Position numbers and translations under genes: made by a program. This document shows, in pieces, positions 37,162-45,043 of a DNA stretch of 64,000 nucleotides (position 1 is its first letter; the number at the start of each line of letters is the position of its first letter). The stretch lies in the NCBI GenBank assembly GCA_017435505.1, contig JAFSEZ010000042.1, positions 62,001 to 126,000 on the forward strand, in the 5' to 3' direction. Source of the stretch: Akkermansia sp. GTDB taxonomy: Bacteria > Verrucomicrobiota > Verrucomicrobiia > Verrucomicrobiales > Akkermansiaceae. The notes beneath the pieces were generated by a model. That model was not told the DNA's origin. It made no database searches and was given only the letters and a program-made list of their open reading frames with translations.

Positions 37162-38544
37162 ATGTCACCCGCTACATCACGGCTCCTATCCACTATCTTC
37201 ATACTCATCGTCTTTGTGGGATGGACAATATATGAATCGTGGCAATGTTGGCCGTCAACGTATACACCAGAACCAGATATAATATCGCAGATGTCACAAG
37301 CTTTATCCGGTCACTATAATGACTGGAAGCCTACCCTGCACTCATGGTTATTAGGAGTTCTGGAACTCATTCATCCGGGAAATGGGGTTGGCATGGCATT
37401 GTTGGTACATATTTTCATCATAGGCATATCAGTAACCGGTATTAGTTTATATTACGGAATCCTAGACAAGCGATATACCCTCTTGGTTTTGGCGTTACCT
37501 TTATTTTTCACATATAAAGGAATGTCCATTAACTCAGTAAGCAATGATGTTTTAGCAGCGGCATGTTACCTTCTTTTCATTAGCCTGATTCTCTGGGGTC
37601 AACTTATTTCTCAGAAAATGGTAAAAACATCATTTATCGCTATAGCGTACACCATTTTGGCGTATGGGATGGTACTACGACACAATGCCATACCAGCCAT
37701 CGTTGTACTAGCGGCATGGGGGGCTTGGAGGCTTGGAACGCGCCCCCTGCGTGCCTGTATTCTCGCTACCTGTTTCATACTCATTACCTTAATGGGCAGT
37801 CACATTCTCACCTATCAGGTTTTAAGAGCAGAACCCAGTTATCCCCTCAAATCGCCCTTGGCCAATGATTTAGTCAATCTTTCCATAGTCCAAGGCAAAT
37901 GGTCCACATATTGCATAGAAAACGGAGCCGATAAGTTGCCTGCACCACATGAGTATTCCATGTTGATGCCTCAAGTTGCCAATGGTGGAGTTCCTATCAA
38001 CCCGTTTCTTATCCCCGCAAATCCAACCGAACGCAAGCAAGTATACTTGGATATGCGAGAAGCATGGCTCAAAGAAATAACAACTCATCCCTTGGATTTT
38101 CTTGCATTCAAGTCGTTTTTCTATCACCAGCACTTGCTGCAAGGGCGCTGTCTACCGGTGGTATGCCGCTATTTCCGCTCCATCTACCCCCATGTGCGCA
38201 TACATATGGAGTCTGAGTCACAACATCTGGGAGCATGGCTGAACAGGCAATTTATCGTCCTGTCCCTCATTCCATTAACATCCTTTGCCGCATTGATTTT
38301 CTTCCCTATTGTTTGCCGAGTAAAACATTGTAAATTTTCATCATTACCCCAACCTGCGCAAGACGCGTTCTGCTTTATAGCAACAGCTCTTCTTTACTGC
38401 GCCACATTTATGCCTTTTGTCGTAGCGGCAACAGAATTTCGCTACTACATCATCAGGGCATCGCTATGCGCCGTGGCACTCCCCTTGCTTATTCTAACAT
38501 ATTACATATATCGTAGACCCACAAACTTGGGTCAGACAAGTTGA
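37162..38544 (+). CDS. Polytopic membrane protein, possibly GT-C glycosyltransferase-like, 460 aa
   Basis: About ten hydrophobic segments are visible, starting with a helix at 9-25 (LSTIFILIVFVGWTIYESW). A soluble loop of about 130 residues lies between about 230 and 360. An early acidic residue after helix 1 (TPEPDIISQMSQALSGHYND) and the plan of many helices plus a periplasmic loop recall lipid-linked-sugar glycosyltransferases (GT-C/ArnT-like), but no decisive motif was seen. Its DNA is clearly more A+T-rich than the flanking hemC and lpt genes. Begins 3 nt after hemC and ends 1 nt from the convergent GT2 gene. Confidence 0.6.
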   Translation: MSPATSRLLSTIFILIVFVGWTIYESWQCWPSTYTPEPDIISQMSQALSGHYNDWKPTLHSWLLGVLELIHPGNGVGMALLVHIFIIGISVTGISLYYGILDKRYTLLVLALPLFFTYKGMSINSVSNDVLAAACYLLFISLILWGQLISQKMVKTSFIAIAYTILAYGMVLRHNAIPAIVVLAAWGAWRLGTRPLRACILATCFILITLMGSHILTYQVLRAEPSYPLKSPLANDLVNLSIVQGKWSTYCIENGADKLPAPHEYSMLMPQVANGGVPINPFLIPANPTERKQVYLDMREAWLKEITTHPLDFLAFKSFFYHQHLLQGRCLPVVCRYFRSIYPHVRIHMESESQHLGAWLNRQFIVLSLIPLTSFAALIFFPIVCRVKHCKFSSLPQPAQDAFCFIATALLYCATFMPFVVAATEFRYYIIRASLCAVALPLLILTYYIYRRPTNLGQTS

Positions 38545-38545
38545 A

Positions 38546-39244
38546 TCAAGGATTGTAGCGTCCCATCCAATTGAGGAAAAGCGTTTTCATCAGCTCCCAA
38601 TTACCTTTGAAAAAAGATATTTTTGTGGGAGTTTTACCGACAGGCGGATACGCCCGCGTTACCGGTACCTCGCAGGCAGAATATCCCAATTGGGTGGCAC
38701 GAACGGACAAATATGCCAACAATTCATAACTCACAAAATTATCCCTAAACACTTTCACTCTGGGATCTTTTAAATAGCGCAAAGAATAAGCACGAAAGGC
38801 ATTAGTCGTATCCGTAAACCAAAAACGAGCTGTATGTGAAATAACGGGAGCATGAATCAGTCTTACTGCTATGTAGCGAATAAGTGGAGTATTAATAGCT
38901 ATTCCCCCTCTTATAAAACGCGAGCCTTGCACAAAATCATACCCTTGTTCAAGCTTCTGGATAAATAAGGGTATACTCTCTATGCTATCTTTGTTATTAC
39001 CATCATCATATCCACGCTGCAGAGCCCAGAAAAAACCCATCCTAAGTTGAGCTCCTTGTTTTCCTGCCCCCTTTTTAATCAACAGTGTATTAATATGCAT
39101 TTTTTTCAATGCATCACATTCCACACTCCCGTCAGTTGAACCGCCATCACAAATGACAATATCAACCACATCATGTATTCTCGCTACACGAGCTCGTTCT
39201 AGTTGATGCGCAATCCTCTCCCCTTCATTGATAATAGGTATCAA
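38546..39244 (-). CDS. Family 2 glycosyltransferase (DPM1-like), N-terminus possibly frameshifted
   Basis: A GT-A glycosyltransferase with LIPIINEGERI, VDIVICDGGSTDGSVE (nucleotide-sugar site), GAGKQGAQLRMGFFWAL, GYDFVQGSRFIRGG and FTDTTNAFRAYSLRYL. Such enzymes transfer a sugar to a polyprenyl phosphate or a growing glycan at the inner membrane. The frame has no ATG: it would start at a TTG at 39244, inside the first beta strand. An ATG at 39279 opens MSFPKK in another frame and would join this frame exactly if the A7 run at 39261-39267 (minus strand) had one more A, giving MSFPKKNHRYVVLIPIINEG. DNA is A+T-rich. Confidence 0.8.
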   Translation of the reverse strand: MIPIINEGERIAHQLERARVARIHDVVDIVICDGGSTDGSVECDALKKMHINTLLIKKGAGKQGAQLRMGFFWALQRGYDDGNNKDSIESIPLFIQKLEQGYDFVQGSRFIRGGIAINTPLIRYIAVRLIHAPVISHTARFWFTDTTNAFRAYSLRYLKDPRVKVFRDNFVSYELLAYLSVRATQLGYSACEVPVTRAYPPVGKTPTKISFFKGNWELMKTLFLNWMGRYNP

Positions 39245-39421
39245 TACTACGTAACGATGATTTTTTTCGGAAAACTCATCGCAATGAACACCATTGGTAA
39301 TCTAGTCTTGGTAAGAATACGAGGTAGGGAGGACCTATGCTTTTATTACCTTTTGGAACAGCAGATCCTTTGACTTATACTACTTTAATCCTAATGGTGT
39401 TTATTCCTTTTGAAAGCCCCC

Positions 39422-39456
39422 AAAAGTCCACCGATGATGAACATCGGTAGACTTTT
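39422..39456. terminator. Terminator downstream of fucA
   Basis: A 15-bp stem with one mismatch, AAAAGTCCACCGATG / CATCGGTAGACTTTT, and a 5-nt loop lies 20 nt after the fucA stop on the minus strand. The A/T ends give a T-rich tail in either direction. Confidence 0.65.
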
Positions 39457-39475
39457 GAATGGAAATGGAAGCCAA

Positions 39476-40294
39476 TTACTTTCCGGAAGTCCCCATGGTG
39501 TAGCCGTTGAACTCGCGGGTATTGTAGAGGGGCTGGCCTTCGGGGACGGAGTAGCCGATATTCTTGCGGATAGCAAGGAAATCCTCAATACCTTCGGGGC
39601 CCACTTGGTTGAGCTTGCCACCGTGCATATCTGCGAAGAGTACCATCTTGCAGTACGCATCGGCATTTTCCATGAACCACTCTGCTTCTTCAATATGGCG
39701 TGCGCCGGCAATCACGCCATGGTTTTCCATGAACACCACAGTGCTCTGGTGGGCAGCTTTGGCCACAGCCTCAGCCGTTTCCACAGAACCGGGCGTGCCG
39801 TAGGGGGCTAACGGAATCTGCCCCAAGAAGATGTCTGCCTCAGGGTTGATGCCATTGGGGGGGACAAGACCGGCAAAGAGGAAAGCATTGCAGCAGGGAG
39901 GATGTGCGTGGATGCAAGCATTCACCCCTACTTCCTGCATCATGGCGATGTGGGTTTTTACCTCGCTCGTGGCGGGACGAACACCACAAAGCTGACCGGC
40001 TTTCATGTCCACCAAGCAGATGTCCTCGACTGTCATGAAGCCTTTGGAGCAAAGCGTGGGTGAGCAAAGCACCAAATCTTTTGCTACACGCACGGAGAGG
40101 TTGCCACCATTGCCATCCACGTATTCGCGTTGCCAAAGGCGGCGACCCATATCAACCATACGCTCCTTGATTACTTGAATCTCGGGGCTATTGAAAAATG
40201 CGTCGATTTCTTCACGTGTCTGCGGGTCGTAATTTTCCCAGGGGAAAATGCGATCAGGCAGAGCCGGCTTGATATATAATTCAGGATTGGCCAT
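39476..40294 (-). CDS. fucA: Class II aldolase, L-fuculose-1-phosphate aldolase type
   Basis: It should cleave L-fuculose 1-phosphate to dihydroxyacetone phosphate and L-lactaldehyde, completing the fucose pathway. The 272-aa protein has the class II fold blocks GNGGNLSVRV, RPATSEVKTHIAMMQ (phosphate and catalytic Glu region), the zinc ligands His129 and His131 in ACIHAHPPC, and His192 in FMENHGVIAG. E. coli FucA has 215 aa; the extra length is at the N-terminus. Rhamnulose or other substrates are possible, but fucP, fucI and fucK lie 8-15 kb away. It has its own promoter. Confidence 0.85.
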   Translation of the reverse strand: MANPELYIKPALPDRIFPWENYDPQTREEIDAFFNSPEIQVIKERMVDMGRRLWQREYVDGNGGNLSVRVAKDLVLCSPTLCSKGFMTVEDICLVDMKAGQLCGVRPATSEVKTHIAMMQEVGVNACIHAHPPCCNAFLFAGLVPPNGINPEADIFLGQIPLAPYGTPGSVETAEAVAKAAHQSTVVFMENHGVIAGARHIEEAEWFMENADAYCKMVLFADMHGGKLNQVGPEGIEDFLAIRKNIGYSVPEGQPLYNTREFNGYTMGTSGK

Positions 40295-40306
40295 AATTCA
40301 CCAGAA

Positions 40307-40335
40307 AATCTAGCACATACACATGCGTAAGTAAA
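40307..40335 (-). promoter_or_regulatory. Promoter of fucA
   Basis: Minus-strand TTTACT, 17-nt spacer, TAGATT, ending 12 nt before the fucA ATG. Confidence 0.5.
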
Positions 40336-40395
40336 GAAGAAAGCCAGCTTTCTCAACTTTTTGAGCAATAATCATTTCATATTGTCAACATGAGC

Positions 40396-40425
40396 TTGAC
40401 CACATGGGGGAAGATGTGGTAGCAT
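40396..40425 (+). promoter_or_regulatory. Possible promoter of ppk1
   Basis: TTGACC, 18-nt spacer, TAGCAT, 33 nt before the ppk1 ATG. An imperfect palindrome CCACAT...ATGTGG fills most of the spacer and could be a regulator site, though no regulator can be named. Confidence 0.45.
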
Positions 40426-40458
40426 CCCGGATGGTCGCAATACTTCGCATCTGTCGCT

Positions 40459-42534
40459 ATGTACATTAACCGAGAACTATCATGGCTGGAGTTCAACCGG
40501 CGTGTGCTCAATCAGGCACAGCGCAGGGATTTACCGTTGTTGGAGCGAGTGCGTTTTCTGGCCATCTCTGCCAGCAATTTGGATGAGTTCTTTCAGGTGC
40601 GCGTGGGCGGTTTACAGCTCATGCAACAGCGAGGCAAAGGAACAACTGACCGCGCGGGGCTCACTCCCGAAGAACAATTGGATCTCATCCGTGAGCGCAC
40701 GCTGCACATGGTTCAAGCCCAATATGACCTCATGCGGCACGAGCTTTTCCCCCTACTCAAAGAAGCTGATTTGGCCCCCACAGCCATGGCTGATTTGGGC
40801 GAAACCCCTCAAGCTGCGTTGGAGCAATATTTCATCAGCAACATAGCCCCGCTCCTCACCCCCCTTGCCATGGAGGTAGAGCAACCGCCCGTGCTGCCAT
40901 CTCTCAATTTGATTCTGGGGGTAGAGTTGCAATCTGGCACCACGCCGGCAGCGACTCGTTTTGTGGCCGTCACCCTGCCGGACATGTTGCCCCGGCGCAT
41001 TCATGCTGCCGCCTTGGGGAAAGAAAAATATGTACTGCTGGAGGATTTGGCCGCCACGCATATCGGGCATCTTTTCCCGGAGGAAGAAGTCGTATGCGTC
41101 TATCCTTTCCGAGTGACGCGCAATGGTGATATAGCCGTGGCAGAAGAAGAAGGCGGCAATTTTGCGCAGGACATGGAAGAGGTGTTGGTGGCACGTAAAT
41201 TTTCCGATTGCGTGCGCTTGGAGATACCGGAAGGAACCCCGGAAAACTACACTTCGCGACTCGCAAGCATAGCGGGTGCTCAAAATAGCTCCATCTACAG
41301 CGTGCCGGGGCCGCTGCGTCTGGTAGACTTTGCAAGCTTGGCATCCACCCCCGGACACGAGCATCTGAAAATCGCGCCATGGGAACCGAGCATGCCGGCC
41401 GGGGTTGATCCCACCATGTCCATGTTTGAAAACATAGCAGAGGGGGATATACTCATCAACAACCCGTACGAAAGCTATGAGCCTGTGGTGAAGCTGGTGG
41501 AAGAAGCCGCAGCAGACCCGGATGTGCTGGCTATCAAGCAATGTTTGTACCGCACAGCCGCCAATTCACGCTTTATCAACGCGCTGTGCCGTGCTGCAGA
41601 GGCCGGTAAGCAGGTGACAGCGCTCGTGGAGCTCAAAGCGCGTTTCGATGAGGGACAAAACCTGCAACAAGCCGAAAAACTGCAACGCTCCGGGGTGCAA
41701 GTGGTATACGGAGTCAAGGGCTTCAAAACGCACGCCAAGGTGCTCCTCATTGTGCGTCGGGAGAACGGCATCCTGCGGCGCTACAGTCATTTTGGCACCG
41801 GCAATTACAACGAAAACACGGCACGCATCTACAGCGACATATCACTCCTGACCTGCGATGAGAACTTGGGAGCAGATGCCTCACAATTTTTTAACTCCAT
41901 TACCGGGCGCACCAAGCTCACGCGTTTCAGGCGGCTGCACCCCTCCCCCGCGCTGATGAAGGAAAAGCTACTCGCCCTCATCCATGCAGAAACACGCCGA
42001 GCCCGGCAAAATGAGCGAGCTGAAATACGGGCCAAGATGAACTCCCTCAACGATGCAGACATGATACGCGCGCTGGATGAGGCGGCAGAGGCCGGAGTAC
42101 GCATCAGCCTGAATATTCGCGGCATATGCTGCTGGCTTCCATCCTCTGCCTCCGCGCGGAAGCGAGTCAACATCGTGAGCATCGTAGATCGGTACTTGGA
42201 GCACGCCCGCATCTTTGCGTTCCACAATGGTGGCAGCCCGCAAATATATATTGCCAGCGCCGACTGGATGGGGCGCAATTTAGATCGGCGCGTGGAGCTC
42301 ATGATTCCCATCGAAAATGCCATGTTGGCACACCGCGTTTCGGGTATTTTAGATGCGTGTTTCAAGGATGATTCACAATCCTACCGCATGCAGGAGGACG
42401 GCAACTATGCACCGGCAAAGCAATCTTCGCAAAGCTTTCGCATGCAGCAATACCTGCAACGGCAGGCAGAGCTCAATGCACGCTCCCAAGAACGAGCCAA
42501 CCGCCAAACTCTTGAGCCGCACCTTCCCCGGTAA
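40459..42534 (+). CDS. ppk1: Polyphosphate kinase 1
   Basis: It builds inorganic polyphosphate from ATP reversibly. The 691-aa protein matches PPK1 throughout: YINRELSWLEFNRRVLNQA and ISASNLDEFFQVRVGGL at the N-terminus, SIYSVPGPLRLVDF, and the catalytic histidines His425 (GFKTHAKVLLIVR) and His589 (IFAFHNGGSP), equivalent to His435 and His592 of E. coli, followed by IASADWMGRNLDRRVELMIP. A short Gln/Arg-rich tail follows. The DUF805 gene begins 8 nt downstream. Confidence 0.95.
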   Translation: MYINRELSWLEFNRRVLNQAQRRDLPLLERVRFLAISASNLDEFFQVRVGGLQLMQQRGKGTTDRAGLTPEEQLDLIRERTLHMVQAQYDLMRHELFPLLKEADLAPTAMADLGETPQAALEQYFISNIAPLLTPLAMEVEQPPVLPSLNLILGVELQSGTTPAATRFVAVTLPDMLPRRIHAAALGKEKYVLLEDLAATHIGHLFPEEEVVCVYPFRVTRNGDIAVAEEEGGNFAQDMEEVLVARKFSDCVRLEIPEGTPENYTSRLASIAGAQNSSIYSVPGPLRLVDFASLASTPGHEHLKIAPWEPSMPAGVDPTMSMFENIAEGDILINNPYESYEPVVKLVEEAAADPDVLAIKQCLYRTAANSRFINALCRAAEAGKQVTALVELKARFDEGQNLQQAEKLQRSGVQVVYGVKGFKTHAKVLLIVRRENGILRRYSHFGTGNYNENTARIYSDISLLTCDENLGADASQFFNSITGRTKLTRFRRLHPSPALMKEKLLALIHAETRRARQNERAEIRAKMNSLNDADMIRALDEAAEAGVRISLNIRGICCWLPSSASARKRVNIVSIVDRYLEHARIFAFHNGGSPQIYIASADWMGRNLDRRVELMIPIENAMLAHRVSGILDACFKDDSQSYRMQEDGNYAPAKQSSQSFRMQQYLQRQAELNARSQERANRQTLEPHLPR

Positions 42535-42542
42535 GAGATAGA

Positions 42543-43088
42543 ATGCACGCGCTTCTCCAAGGCTTTCGACAATACGCAGACTTTTCCGGCAGGACATCGC
42601 GCCGGGATTTTTGGCAGTTTGTATCCATCACCCAGCTCATCCTCATCATCCTGCTGCTACCCGCATGGCTTGTGTTTCTGGAATTCTTCCGTGAAATCAT
42701 CAGCAATCCCAGGGTGCTGGATTTGCTCTTCTGCGGCTTCCAAACGGCAGATTTTTTATACGAAGAACTGGCAGAAGAGATTGTGGCTATTGGGCATCTC
42801 TACGTGGAAGAATTACTCACCACCTACTGCATTCACTTCATTTGCACCTGCATCGCCGCTGTGTGGGGGCTCCTCATCGCCGTCCCCACGCTGGCAATCA
42901 CCGCCCGCCGACTGAAAGATGCAGGGCACAGCCGCTGGTGGATCAGCCCGCTCATCTTCCTCATCATTCCGCTGCCTATCATTGCTGATATAGCGTTTAT
43001 CTGTAGTATCATCACCCTTATATTCTGCTGCCAAGCCGGTAAGCAGGAAGATGAGCTCCCCTCGGTACCATCTGCAAACAATCAGTAA
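42543..43088 (+). CDS. DUF805 membrane protein
   Basis: The 181-aa protein shows the DUF805 pattern: FRQYADFSGRTSRRDFWQFV at the N-terminus, then transmembrane segments, and VPTLAITARRLKDAGHSRWW before the last pair of helices. DUF805 proteins are inner-membrane proteins of unknown function. The first loop between helices 1 and 2 is longer than usual. It is probably co-transcribed with ppk1 and ends 1 nt from the convergent acyltransferase gene. Confidence 0.8.
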   Translation: MHALLQGFRQYADFSGRTSRRDFWQFVSITQLILIILLLPAWLVFLEFFREIISNPRVLDLLFCGFQTADFLYEELAEEIVAIGHLYVEELLTTYCIHFICTCIAAVWGLLIAVPTLAITARRLKDAGHSRWWISPLIFLIIPLPIIADIAFICSIITLIFCCQAGKQEDELPSVPSANNQ

Positions 43089-43089
43089 A

Positions 43090-44136
43090 TCAGGAAAGGG
43101 CGAACACGCGCAGGAAGCCAGGGCAAAGACGCCGCAACAGGCAATATATACCAATGCTCATGGCGGTGATACAGAAAGGAGCCACACTCATCTCCCACGT
43201 GGAGAGCGAGCCTCCATATGAACCGGTGGAGATCAGCTTCCAAATGTGCAACAGGGGGTAGTGCGTCACATAGATGAAAAAGGCGGCTTTACCCCAGCGG
43301 GCAATCCACCCGCAGAAGCGCGGCAGATATTGCTCGCACAGGCAGCCAATGCTCATCGTAGTGGCCACACCCAGCAACACGAGCGCACTGCTCTGCACGG
43401 GTGGGTAAAAGCCAAAAGCATATACCGCGGGCAACAGAATGAGTGCAGCCAGTACCACCGTCCATGCGTAGCTGCGCATATACGCGGTAAAACGCTCAAA
43501 ATCAGCATAGCGGCGTATCCATAGACCCAAAGAATAAAAACCCAGAGCCAAGATACTCTCGTACAAACGGAAGGGGAGCCACCCCACATACCAGCTCTTG
43601 TGGCTGCGCGCCGTCTCAAAATCGCGCGCACAGAGCACATCACTCCCCGCAAAACAGAATAACACCAATACCAGCAGCACCTTGGAAGGCAATTTTTGCA
43701 AAATCGGGCAGAAAAGTGCCAGCAACATCAACGTGCGCAGAAACCACAGCGGCACGTTATCAAAATCCCAATAGCACCAGTTCAGCAGACCCATCTCCCG
43801 CGGAATGAGTTCCCAGCTCAACCAACTAAAATCTCCCGCTATCGTCTTGGGCCAGTGAATCAGCGGTTGGAGCAACAGGATAGAAACAACTGCTGTCCAG
43901 AAGATGTATGGCAGCAGCAGCTTGCGGGTGCGCTGCCAGTCCAGCCACTGCCCAGCCAACGCCTTGTGAGTAAAATACCCGGATGCGAGGAAGAAAAAGA
44001 AAATCAAGCTGCGGTAGTTAAACAAATCCACCACATAGTTGACACTGGCGTAGGGTCTATCAACATGGCGCAGCACCACAAGAAATGCCGTGTACACGCG
44101 ACAGAAATCTATCCACTGGACGCGTGCAAACGGCAT
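43090..44136 (-). CDS. Acyltransferase 3 family membrane protein
   Basis: The 348-aa protein has about ten hydrophobic segments and the OafA/acyltransferase-3 plan: WIDFCRVYTAFLVVLRHVD in helix 1 with the conserved Arg-His pair, then LIFFFFLASGYFTHKAL with the following basic motif. Such enzymes acetylate or succinylate surface polysaccharides, LPS or membrane-derived glycans. It lies 27 nt downstream of pssA and is likely the third gene of the alaS-pssA operon. Acceptor unknown. Confidence 0.8.
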   Translation of the reverse strand: MPFARVQWIDFCRVYTAFLVVLRHVDRPYASVNYVVDLFNYRSLIFFFFLASGYFTHKALAGQWLDWQRTRKLLLPYIFWTAVVSILLLQPLIHWPKTIAGDFSWLSWELIPREMGLLNWCYWDFDNVPLWFLRTLMLLALFCPILQKLPSKVLLVLVLFCFAGSDVLCARDFETARSHKSWYVGWLPFRLYESILALGFYSLGLWIRRYADFERFTAYMRSYAWTVVLAALILLPAVYAFGFYPPVQSSALVLLGVATTMSIGCLCEQYLPRFCGWIARWGKAAFFIYVTHYPLLHIWKLISTGSYGGSLSTWEMSVAPFCITAMSIGIYCLLRRLCPGFLRVFALS

Positions 44137-44163
44137 AGTCTTGTCGGTTATATTATTCTAATG

Positions 44164-45012
44164 TTAATCTTCCGGCGTATTGTCAGCCTCATCATCAGCC
44201 ACTTCAATCATGCGGCGCATGCGGCGGGTCAGGAAGGGGCGCACCACCAAACCATAGCCCAAGTAGCACACAAAGATGAAGGCCGGCGCAATCCAGGGGA
44301 AAAAGATGAAAGCGCAGATGGCGATAACAGCCATGAGAATGGCCATAGCCGTGCCTCGCTTCTCAAAGTTCACATGCTTGAAGCTGGGGTAAATCACGCG
44401 GCTCATCATCAGGATTGCCACCACAGCCATCACCGCAGCCATGACGTATTGCCACACCGGAGGGATGATGAGATTGCGGTTAGATGTCAGGTCGATGACC
44501 AAGTACATGGTGCTCACGACAGCACCGGCTGCCATGGGAACGGGCAAGCCCACAAAGTCCATGCTCTGATTCGGTTTCTTGGGGGCAGCAGCCATGCAGT
44601 TGAAGCGAGCCAGACGCAAAGCTGCGCACAGCAAATACAGCACCGCAATGGCCCAACCTAAGTATGGTATCTCCAGGTTGAACAACACGGCCTGCGAAAG
44701 CAACATGGCCGGGGCAATGCCAAATGAAACCACATCCGCAATGGAATCGAACTCACGCCCGAATGGTCCGTCACTCTTGCACATGCGGGCCACGCGGCCA
44801 TCGAGCAAGTCGAAAATACATGCTGCAAAGATGAGGTAGGTGGCGTGCTGGTAATGCAGGAATGCCTGTTCAGTACCGGGCTGGAACTTCATACCCTCAA
44901 AGATAGTCAGAATCGCGAAGAAGCCGCACAGCAGGTTGCCGGCTGTGAGCATATTCGGCAGAATCGGAATCTGAGGTTCATCCGGATAGACGGGAGGAGT
45001 ATTCTTATTCAT
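44164..45012 (-). CDS. pssA: CDP-diacylglycerol-serine O-phosphatidyltransferase
   Basis: This membrane enzyme makes phosphatidylserine, the precursor of phosphatidylethanolamine, from the CdsA product. Starting at 45012 (MNKNTPPVYPDEPQIPILPN) it is 282 aa. The CDP-alcohol phosphotransferase motif DGRVARMCKSDGPFGREFDS, then IAD, is complete (DG-x2-AR-x8-G-x3-D-x3-D). The N-terminal ILPNMLTAGNLLCGFFAI is typical of PssA. Hydrophobic helices fill the rest, and the end is acidic. It lies 31 nt after alaS in the same operon. Confidence 0.93.
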   Translation of the reverse strand: MNKNTPPVYPDEPQIPILPNMLTAGNLLCGFFAILTIFEGMKFQPGTEQAFLHYQHATYLIFAACIFDLLDGRVARMCKSDGPFGREFDSIADVVSFGIAPAMLLSQAVLFNLEIPYLGWAIAVLYLLCAALRLARFNCMAAAPKKPNQSMDFVGLPVPMAAGAVVSTMYLVIDLTSNRNLIIPPVWQYVMAAVMAVVAILMMSRVIYPSFKHVNFEKRGTAMAILMAVIAICAFIFFPWIAPAFIFVCYLGYGLVVRPFLTRRMRRMIEVADDEADNTPED

Positions 45013-45043
45013 GGTGTAGAGATGTAGGTGTGTTGTAGAAATA

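Noticed and set aside
39337-39450. A 37-codon ORF with a good GGGAGG ribosome-binding site
   Set aside because: Its last third lies in the terminator hairpin of fucA and the product shows no conserved character; too weak to call as a gene.
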